A stretch of 64,000 bases of DNA from Sulfuricaulis limicola (GTDB taxonomy: Bacteria > Pseudomonadota > Gammaproteobacteria > Acidiferrobacterales > Sulfurifustaceae), in contig NZ_AP014879.1 of NCBI RefSeq assembly GCF_002355735.1, positions 2,449,501 through 2,513,500 on the forward strand, in the 5' to 3' direction. The position numbers and the translations under genes were made by a program. A model generated the notes under the pieces. That model was not told the origin of the DNA. It saw nothing but the letters and a program-made list of their open reading frames with translations, and ran no database searches. Shown here piece after piece: positions 30,387-37,800 of this stretch; the stretch's first letter is position 1, and each line of letters opens with the position of its first letter.

Positions 30387-31202
30387 TCAATCGCGAACCG
30401 GCTTCCAGTTGGCGTCGATCCAGGTTTTCCAGAGCGAGAACAAAGCCGGCGTGGCTGCCGCCGCCACCGAACGGGGTTTAAGGCTGTAATTGAAAATATT
30501 TTCGCCGTCGAGCGTCGTGGCCACGCCACCGGCCTCGGCCAGGATCAGGCTGCCGCCGGCGTAATCCCACAGCTTCTGCCCGCCATGCAGATACAGATGG
30601 AAACGGCCGTCCGCGAGCCAGCACCATTCCAGGCTGCTGGCGCCGAAGTTACGCTGCGAACCGTAAGGCGGATAGGCCCCCAGTTGCGCGGCCAGCAGCG
30701 GCTGCAGGCGCTTGAAATCCACCGACGCCATGCAGCGGCGCAACTCGTCCGGCGGCGGCGGTTCGTGCACCCCCAGCGTCATCTCGTTCAGGCGCGCGCC
30801 CTGGCCGCGGCGCGCCATGAAACATTCGTCGCGCACCGGATCGTAGACCATGCCGAGTTCCTGCCGGCCATTGATGATGAGCGCCAGCGAAACCGCAAAA
30901 TACGGAATGCCGGTGGCGAAGTTGCTGGTGCCGTCCAGTGGGTCCACGCACCACAGGCCCTGCCCGCCGGCGGTCAACAACTCGTGCTCGTCCACGGTCA
31001 TCTCCTCGCCGAGGAAGTCATACTCCGGCCAGTGGCGTGCCAGATCGGATTTCAGCCGCTTCTGCATGGACACGTCAGCCACGGTCACCACGCTGCCGTC
31101 GTGCTTGATGTGGCGAACGACGTCCGCGAACAGCGGGATCAGTTCCTCGCGCGCCGCGATGCGCACGATGTCCCACAGGGTATCCAGCGAGGGCAGCGTC
31201 AT
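30387..31202 (-). CDS. Inositol monophosphatase-family sugar phosphatase
   Basis: 271 residues. Metal ligands of the family are present: GEEM, DPLDGTSNF and WDYAGGSLILAEAGG. The start at 31202 overlaps the stop of the upstream gene (ATGA), so translation is probably coupled. Family members hydrolyse inositol phosphate, histidinol phosphate or fructose-1,6-bisphosphate. Standing next to tkt and with no fbp gene in the window, it could supply fructose/sedoheptulose bisphosphatase activity; that is an inference from position. Confidence 0.87.
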   Translation of the reverse strand: MTLPSLDTLWDIVRIAAREELIPLFADVVRHIKHDGSVVTVADVSMQKRLKSDLARHWPEYDFLGEEMTVDEHELLTAGGQGLWCVDPLDGTSNFATGIPYFAVSLALIINGRQELGMVYDPVRDECFMARRGQGARLNEMTLGVHEPPPPDELRRCMASVDFKRLQPLLAAQLGAYPPYGSQRNFGASSLEWCWLADGRFHLYLHGGQKLWDYAGGSLILAEAGGVATTLDGENIFNYSLKPRSVAAAATPALFSLWKTWIDANWKPVRD

Positions 31203-31612
31203 CGGTTTTTGCCGTTGAGCGGGATCACGCGCGCCTGGCCGCCGTGCACGGACTTCTGCTCCAGACTTTGCAGCGCCTTGTGAAACTCGCCCTGTATCCG
31301 TCGCATGATCTCCGCGCCGGCCGGCGAGTAATAGACGGCTTCGTAGGCAACCGGCTGGTCGAGGGATTGCCGCGCCTGCGGCGCAAAACGCTGCCATGCC
31401 AGCTCGATCATGCGCTTGCCCTCGCGGTCGACGAAAATGAATTCCTCGCCATCCACCACGGCGAGAAACTGCATGCTGCGGATCGGCACGAACAGGCTGC
31501 CGGCGGCAGCGCGTTTGAGCAGCACGCGCGCGAGGTTATAAGTCTCGGCCGGCAGCGTGCGCGGCTCGCGGGACAGCTCCGGCGGACGATAAAAAGTTTC
31601 CTCGACGATCAT
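31199..31612 (-). CDS. Conserved-looking 137-residue protein, function unknown
   Basis: I do not recognise the family. It begins MIVEETFYRPPELSREP and has a compact core with VPIRSMQFLAVVDGEEFIFVD, ending in a basic tail. No signal peptide, membrane helix or Cys/His cluster. Its stop overlaps the ATG of the downstream IMPase-family phosphatase, which suggests the two proteins are made together and may cooperate. Confidence 0.78.
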   Translation of the reverse strand: MIVEETFYRPPELSREPRTLPAETYNLARVLLKRAAAGSLFVPIRSMQFLAVVDGEEFIFVDREGKRMIELAWQRFAPQARQSLDQPVAYEAVYYSPAGAEIMRRIQGEFHKALQSLEQKSVHGGQARVIPLNGKNR

Positions 31613-31627
31613 TTTATGAATTCTTTT

Positions 31628-31709
31628 GCCACAGAGATCACAGAGGACACAGAGAAAAACACTAGCTGATGATTTTCATGTTCTCTGTGATCTCTGTGCT
31701 CTCTGTGGC
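31628..31709. repeat. Periodic-unit inverted-repeat element E6 (CACAGAG type)
   Basis: The left arm (31628-31659) reads GCCACAGAGAT / CACAGAGGA / CACAGAGAAAAA. The right arm (31673-31709), read on the minus strand, is GCCACAGAGAG / CACAGAGAT / CACAGAGAACATG. The arms face each other around an A/T-rich centre. It fills the spacer between the thioredoxin-fold gene and the 137-residue gene. Confidence 0.82.
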
Positions 31710-31717
31710 TAACGATA

Positions 31718-32278
31718 TTATTCCTGCGTTCCCTTCCACTTGATCGAGCAGCCCATGCTCGGGATCTGGTCCTTCGGCCCCTGCCCGGTCTGCGCCACCT
31801 GCTTCATGGCCTCGAACAGGTCGCGCCGCGCGTTCGGCACCGCTTCCTTGCGCGACTCGTCCAGCCGCCCGCGATACTGCAGCTTCAGGTCCCGGTTGTA
31901 ACCGAAGAAATCCGGCGTGCACACGGCGCCGTAGGTCTTGGCGACTTCCTGGGTTTCATCGTACAGGTACGGGAACGGGAAATTCAGTTCCTGCGCCACC
32001 CGCTTCATGTTATCGAAGGAATCTTCCGGGTAATCCGCGGGATCGTTGGACATGATCGCCACCGAGTTAACGCCCTGCTGTTTCAGCTCGCGCGCATCGC
32101 GGATGATGCGGTCGCGCACGGACTTGACGTAGGGGCAGTGGTTGCAGATGAACATCACCAGCAGGCCATTCTTCCCGCGCGCCTCGTTCAGGGTCCAGAT
32201 TTTTCCGTCCACGCCGGGCAGGCGGAAATCCGGGGCCGACTGGCCGAAATCGCACACCGGAGTTTCGGTACGTACCAT
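31718..32278 (-). CDS. Thioredoxin-fold (AhpC/TSA-like) protein
   Basis: 186 residues from ATG at 32278 (GGAGGATG upstream). The fold is that of peroxiredoxin/ResA-like proteins: FGQSAPDFRLPGVDGKIWTL, then MFICNHCPYVKSVRDR with a CNHC redox pair, and later DFFGYNRDLKLQYRGRLD. No signal peptide, so it is probably cytoplasmic. Members of this group are annotated only as thioredoxin family proteins; a role in thiol or peroxide handling is likely. Confidence 0.88.
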   Translation of the reverse strand: MVRTETPVCDFGQSAPDFRLPGVDGKIWTLNEARGKNGLLVMFICNHCPYVKSVRDRIIRDARELKQQGVNSVAIMSNDPADYPEDSFDNMKRVAQELNFPFPYLYDETQEVAKTYGAVCTPDFFGYNRDLKLQYRGRLDESRKEAVPNARRDLFEAMKQVAQTGQGPKDQIPSMGCSIKWKGTQE

Positions 32279-32324
32279 GATGCATCCTCCACAAAACCTT
32301 GGAACTTCTAACAAAAAGAAATTC

Positions 32325-32403
32325 AACCGCCAGGGCGCCAAGAACGCCAAGTTTTTTATCTCTAAAAACAGCTTTTCTTGGCGACCTTGGCGTCTTGGCG
32401 GTT
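32325..32403. repeat. Periodic-unit inverted-repeat element E3 (CGCCAAG type)
   Basis: The left arm (32325-32357) reads AACCGCCAGGG / CGCCAAGAA / CGCCAAGTTTTTT. The right arm (32372-32403), read on the minus strand, is AACCGCCAAGA / CGCCAAGGT / CGCCAAGAAAAG. It lies in the divergent spacer between the thioredoxin-fold gene and bioA, where both promoters must also be. Confidence 0.85.
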
Positions 32404-32475
32404 CAAAATCATATTCATTCTGTTAGGGGCTCTTAATTAACATGGGGCAACCCGCCCTGTATCATCAGGCAGTCT

Positions 32476-33828
32476 ATGGATAACGACTCCCTGGCGCAAC
32501 GTGACCGGCGGGTGCTATGGCATCCCTGTACACAGATGCGCGACCACGAAACCCTGCCGCCCATTCCCATCCGCTGCGGCCAGGGCGTGTGGCTGGAGGA
32601 TTTCAACGGCAAGCGCTATCTCGACGCCATCAGCTCGTGGTGGGTCAACCTGTTCGGCCACGCCAATCCGCGCATCAACGCCGCCATCCAGAACCAGCTG
32701 CAAAATCTCGAGCATGTAATTCTGGCGGGCTTCACACACGAGCCGGTGGTGCGGCTCTCCGAGCGCCTGATCGAAATCGCGCCCCGGGGACTCGCTCACT
32801 GCTTCTATGCCTCGGACGGTTCCGCGGCGCTGGAAATCGCCCTGAAAATGAGCTTTCACTACTGGCAGAACCGCGGCGAGAAAAAGCGCACGCGCTTCAT
32901 AAATCTTGCGAACAGCTATCACGGCGAAACCCTGGGCGCGCTTTCCGTCGGCGACGTCGCTCTGTACAAGGAAACATACAAGCCGCTGCTGCTGGAACCG
33001 ATCGCGGTCAAGTCCCCGGATTGCTACCACCGCGAGTCCGGCGAATCCTGGGCCGATTACTCCACCCGCACGTTCGCGGACATGGAACGGGCTCTGGAGC
33101 AGTACGCGGGCGAGGTTTGCGCCGTGGTGGTGGAACCGCTGGTGCAATGCGCCGGGTCCATGCGCATGTACGATCCGGTGTACCTGAAACTCCTGCGACA
33201 GGCCTGCGACAAATATCGCGTCCATCTCATCGCCGACGAAATCGCCGTGGGCTTCGGCCGTACCGGCACGATGTTCGCCTGCGAACAGGCGGGCATCACT
33301 CCCGATTTGTTGTGCCTCGGCAAGGGTCTGACCGGCGGCTATCTGCCGCTCTCGGCATGTCTGACGACCGACGAGATCTACCAGGCGTTCTATGCCGAAT
33401 ACAACGCGCGCAAGGCGTTCCTGCATTCGCATTCCTACACCGGCAATCCGCTCGCCTGTTCCGCGGCTCTGGCCACGCTCGACATCTTTCGCGATGACGA
33501 CGTGCTCAACCGCAACCGCAAACTCGTGACGCACATGGCACGAGCGACGGCAGCGCTCGCCGAACATCCGCACGTGGCCGAGGTACGCCAGACCGGCATG
33601 ATCCTGGCGATGGAAATGGTGAAGGACAGAAAAACGCGCGAGCCGTTTCCGTGGCAGGAGCGGCGCGGACTGGCGGTATACCGTCATGCGCTCGAACAGG
33701 GCGCGCTGCTGCGCCCGCTCGGCGACGTGATCTACTTCATGCCGCCGTACGTGATCACGTCGGAGGAAATTGATTTTCTGGCGCAGGTGGCGCGGGAGGG
33801 AATTGAGGCGGCAACGCGAGGAGATTGA
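32476..33828 (+). CDS. bioA: Adenosylmethionine-8-amino-7-oxononanoate aminotransferase
   Basis: 450 residues, class III PLP-dependent aminotransferase. Family blocks include RVLWHPCTQMRDH, SSWWVNLFGHANPRIN, the PLP-contacting FYASDGSAALEIALKM, LIADEIAVGFGRTG and the PLP lysine in LLCLGKGLTGGYLPLS. The N-terminal HPCTQM and SSWWVN are BioA signatures. It makes 7,8-diaminopelargonate for biotin. No other biotin genes are adjacent. Its stop codon lies inside repeat element E9. Confidence 0.95.
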   Translation: MDNDSLAQRDRRVLWHPCTQMRDHETLPPIPIRCGQGVWLEDFNGKRYLDAISSWWVNLFGHANPRINAAIQNQLQNLEHVILAGFTHEPVVRLSERLIEIAPRGLAHCFYASDGSAALEIALKMSFHYWQNRGEKKRTRFINLANSYHGETLGALSVGDVALYKETYKPLLLEPIAVKSPDCYHRESGESWADYSTRTFADMERALEQYAGEVCAVVVEPLVQCAGSMRMYDPVYLKLLRQACDKYRVHLIADEIAVGFGRTGTMFACEQAGITPDLLCLGKGLTGGYLPLSACLTTDEIYQAFYAEYNARKAFLHSHSYTGNPLACSAALATLDIFRDDDVLNRNRKLVTHMARATAALAEHPHVAEVRQTGMILAMEMVKDRKTREPFPWQERRGLAVYRHALEQGALLRPLGDVIYFMPPYVITSEEIDFLAQVAREGIEAATRGD

Positions 33829-33894
33829 TTCCTGATTCCTGATTGCGGAGGCAACTGCAAACCAGAATCAGGAATTAGAAATCAGGAATTGATT
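33823..33894. repeat. Periodic-unit inverted-repeat element E9 (TCAGGAAT type)
   Basis: The left arm (33823-33848) reads GATTGATTCC / TGATTCC / TGATTGCGG. The right arm (33862-33894) is CCAGAATCAGGAAT / TAGAAATCAGGAAT / TGATT, its inverted counterpart. The bioA stop lies in the left arm and the stop of the convergent CheW-like gene begins at the last base of the right arm. Confidence 0.75.
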
Positions 33895-34349
33895 TACGGG
33901 TAGAAGGCTTTTTTCAGCGCTTCGAGATCGGGGATCAGCATCAATCGGCCATCCACCTTGAGGCCGGCGGCGATGTAAGGCGAGCCCGGCAGTTCCGAAC
34001 CCTCCGCCACCGGCTGGCTGCCGTCCAGCACCTGCGGCCGCGGCTCGCCGGTGGCGAACATGGCGAAAAATTCCCAGTCCTTGCGCCCGCCAAGCGGGTA
34101 AAAAATGACGAGCTTGCCGCTGGCAGGCGCGGCCTTGACCGGAGTTCCCAATAGCGTTTCGAAGGAAATCACCGGGACCGCGAGCGTGCGCCAGCCGATC
34201 GCGCCATTCATCCACGGCTGACCGAAGGGCACCGGGGCCATGTATTGCGGATTGATGACCTCCGCCACCGCGGCGCTCGGCACCAGCAGCGTCATGCCAT
34301 CCAGCGGGACCTCCAGCGAATGCAGGCGCGGACCGGCGGGTTTCTTCAT
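33894..34349 (-). CDS. CheW-like adaptor protein (Pil-Chp cluster), second copy
   Basis: 151 residues from ATG at 34349, which overlaps the stop of the preceding gene (TGATG). The single CheW domain includes LEVPLDGMTLLVPSAAVAEVI, NGAIGWRTLAVPVISFETLLG and a closing SPYIAAGLKVDGRLMLIPDL. CheW proteins bridge receptors and CheA-type kinases. Final gene of the pilG-chpA series, probably a ChpC-like accessory coupling protein. Confidence 0.85.
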   Translation of the reverse strand: MKKPAGPRLHSLEVPLDGMTLLVPSAAVAEVINPQYMAPVPFGQPWMNGAIGWRTLAVPVISFETLLGTPVKAAPASGKLVIFYPLGGRKDWEFFAMFATGEPRPQVLDGSQPVAEGSELPGSPYIAAGLKVDGRLMLIPDLEALKKAFYP

Positions 34350-34792
34350 CACGCGTCTCCCAGGCTCTGCAGGTAGGCGACAAAGGCCTTGGGATCGAAA
34401 ACCAGCACGATGCGATTGCCCGTCACCCAGGCGCCGGAAAACAGATGGCCCCGGCGCGTCGGCGCCAGTCCGAGCGGCGTGAAGGGCGAAACCACGGTTT
34501 CCGAGCGCGGCACCAACTGCACCTCGTTCACCACCAGCCCGACGGCGTGCGGCGACGCCTCCAGGAACACCGCGCGGTGCCAGTCGTCATGCCGCATGAC
34601 CCGCAACATGCCGTCCAGACAATACGCCGGCAATCGCTGTGAACGCAGCGATTGCCACGCCGCAACATTGCCATCGGGGGATTTGTTGGTGATCAGGTGC
34701 TCGCGCTGCTCGATGGTGAAGCCCGAGGCGCTGGGCAGGAGGTAACTGGTTTCTCCCAGTTGCAGGCGCAGATACTGGTTGGGATCGGCCAA
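34349..34792 (-). CDS. CheW-like adaptor protein (Pil-Chp cluster), first copy
   Basis: 147 residues, starting with TTG at 34792: GGGGGA is spaced eight bases upstream and the first Met comes only after the first third of the domain. CheW blocks are QYLRLQLGETSYLLPSA, RAVFLEASPHAVGLVVNEVQ and GAWVTGNRIVLVFDPKAF. It lies 28 bp after chpA and overlaps the second CheW-like gene. Similar CheW-like proteins (ChpC) accompany ChpA in other gammaproteobacteria. Confidence 0.85.
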   Translation of the reverse strand: MADPNQYLRLQLGETSYLLPSASGFTIEQREHLITNKSPDGNVAAWQSLRSQRLPAYCLDGMLRVMRHDDWHRAVFLEASPHAVGLVVNEVQLVPRSETVVSPFTPLGLAPTRRGHLFSGAWVTGNRIVLVFDPKAFVAYLQSLGDA

Positions 34793-34820
34793 GGTATTTA
34801 TCCCCCGGGCGCCCGGCGAA

Positions 34821-37800
34821 TCACGTCAACCGACCCTTGGCCAGCAGGGCGTCGATGTTGTTGAACAACTCCTCTTCCTGATAGGGCTTGCTCATGTACA
34901 TGTCTACGCCCAACTCGAAGGCCTTCTGCCGGTGCTTGGCGCCGGCGCGCGACGTGATCATGATGATCGGGATGTGTCTCAGGGTTTCGTCGGAGCGCAC
35001 GCGCGTCGTCAGCTCGTAGCCGTCCATGCGCGGCATCTCGATGTCCACCAGCATCACGTCGGGCAGGTGGTCGCGCAACTGCTCGACAGCGTCGAGACCG
35101 TCCTTGGCGACCAGCACGTCCATGCCGCGCTTCTGCAGGTGCTTGCTCGTGACCTTGCGCACGGTGAGCGAGTCGTCCACCACCATGACCACCGGCCGCG
35201 TGCGCACCTCCTGCGCCACCTTGCCCTCCGGGCGGTGCTCGAAGTGGATGACGTCGTCGCGGAACCACAGGCCGGGGATGTCCAGAATGAGAATCACGCG
35301 CCCGTCGCCGAGGATGGTGGCGCCGGCCAGTCCCTTGATCGCGGACAGTTGCGGACCGAGCGATTTGATCACGACTTCACGCGTGCCGCCCAGGCCGTCC
35401 ACCTGGATCGCGACCTCACGCGTGCCGGTGCGCGCCAGCAGCACCGGCACCTTCTTGCCGTTGCGCGGCTGTGACACGATGTTCAGGCGCTGCCCCAGGT
35501 GCATGTACGGATAAACCTGTTCGTTGTGGGACAGCAGCGGATTCTTGCCCATCGAAATGCTGGCGATTTTCTCGATCGGGAATTCGACGATATTCACCAC
35601 CGAACCGAGCGGAACGGCGAACAGCTGGTCGCCCACGTACACCATCAGGGCCTGGGTGATGGACAGCGTCAGCGGCAGGTGGATGATGAAGGTCGTGCCC
35701 ACGCCCGCCTCGGTATCCACCGACATGCTGCCACCGAGTTGCTTGACCTCGCTGTGCACCACGTCCATGCCCACGCCGCGACCGGAGACATGCGTGATCG
35801 TTTCTGCCGTCGAGAATCCGGCCATGAGAATGAACTGGATCAGCTCCTCCTCCGACAGGGTGGCGTCGGGCGGCATCAGCCCGCGCTCGATCGCCTTGGC
35901 GCGGATGCCCTTGATATTGAGACCCGCGCCGTCGTCGGAAAAGCGGATGATGACTTCGCTGCCTTCCTGCGAAGTGGCGATGTTGATGCGCCCGTGCGGC
36001 GGCTTGCCCTTGCGGCGGCGCTCGGCCTCGGGCTCGATGCCGTGATCGATACTGTTGCGGATCATGTGCTCGAACGGACCGATCATGCGTTCCAGCACAT
36101 TACGGTCGAGCTCGACCTCGGCGTTTTCGAGATTGAGTTCGACACGCTTGCCCAGTTCGCGCGCGGTCTGGCGCACGATGTGGCGCAGGCGCGCGGCCTG
36201 GGTGGAGAAACTCACCATGCGCGTGCGCATCAGGCCTTCCTGCAAATCGGTGTTGATGCGCGCCTGCTGTTGCAGCACGGCCTCGGCCTCGCCGACAAAA
36301 TTGCCGAGGTTGTTCTGGATGGTGCCCAGATCGTGCAGGCTTTCCGCCAGCGAGCGTGACAACTGCTGCAGGCGGCTGAAACGGTCGAACTCGAGCGGAT
36401 CGAAATCGGGGTTGCCCCCTTCGCCAGCCCCCTCGTGTTCCATGCGATAGAGGATCTGCGATTCGGACTGGATTTCCAGCTCGCGGATCTGGTCGCGGAA
36501 ACGCACGATGTTGCGTGACAGTTCGCCCAGGTTGTCGCGGAAGCTGTAAATCTGCTGTTCCATGCGCGAGCGCGAGAGGCTCACCTCGCCCGCGTAGTTG
36601 ACGAGCTCGTTCAGCAGGCTGGTGTTGACGCGCACCTGGCCGCGACGCTCCATCTTCTCCGGCCACTGCTTGTCCTCGGTTTCCGGCAGATCGCGGCGTT
36701 CATCGATTTCGTCGATGACGTGCGCCGGTGCCGCGGCCTCGACATCCTGCGCGATCTCTCCGGATACCGGCGCCATGGCTTCCGGGACGGGCTCCTCGAT
36801 GGGCGCGCTTTCCGGAATTTTCGCAACCGGCGCCATTGCCGGCGCCGCTTCCTCGTCCGGCAGCGGCTGACCGGAGGCCAGCGCCGCCAATTTGGCGTTC
36901 AGCAGGCTGGTGTCGCGGACAGGTTTACCCTCGCGCGCGCCATCCAGCATCATCACCAGCATGTCGTGCGCCTCGTCGAGCAGGTCGAATACCTCGTTGC
37001 TCGCCGCCACCTTGTTGTCTTCAATATTTTTCAGCAGGGTTTCGGTGTTGTGGCTGAGATTGCCCATGGCCATGGCCCCGGCCATGCGTGCGCCACCCTT
37101 GAGCGTATGCAGCGAACGCTTGAGGTCCGCCACCTGCGTCCGGCTCCCCGGCTGGCTGCGCCAGCGGGTCAGGGCCTCTTCGATGGCGGTCAGGATATCC
37201 GTCGCCTCTTCCTGGAAAATTTCCAGCAGCTCGGGATCGATCTGCTCGACCTCGGAGGGCTCCGTGGCGCGCGCAACGGGAGGCGGCGGCTTTGCGACCG
37301 CCGCTGGCCTGGCCGGTGGTGGCGCAGAAGCAGACGGGGTCTCATCCGTCTGCGGTTGCAGCGGCGCTGCTTCGGCTTCGATTTCCTCTGTTTGCGGAGA
37401 CGGCGCGACCGTCCCATGCCCGGCGCGTTCCGCCACCACGATACGCTGGTTTTCCGCATGCAGATCGCGCGCCAGATCGGCGAATTCCCCGCGCAGTTTA
37501 CCGGAGGACGTGGCGCCGCTGTTCAGCAGGTCAACCAGCCGCCTGACGCATCCCTCGAACCGGCTCACCAGATCCAGCCAAGTATCGTTCAGCGGGACGT
37601 TTTCGCTCTTGAGCGCGTGCAGCAGTTTTTCAATTTCGGCGCAGGACTCCGACATGACCTGAATACCGAGCGAGCGCGCGTTGCCCTGCAGGGTATGCGC
37701 CGAGCGGAAAAACGATTCCGTCACGAAGCACGCGCCGCCGGCCTCGCGGCAATGCGCGACCTGCTGGCGTATGTTGTCCAGGTTGCCGATGGCCTCGGTG

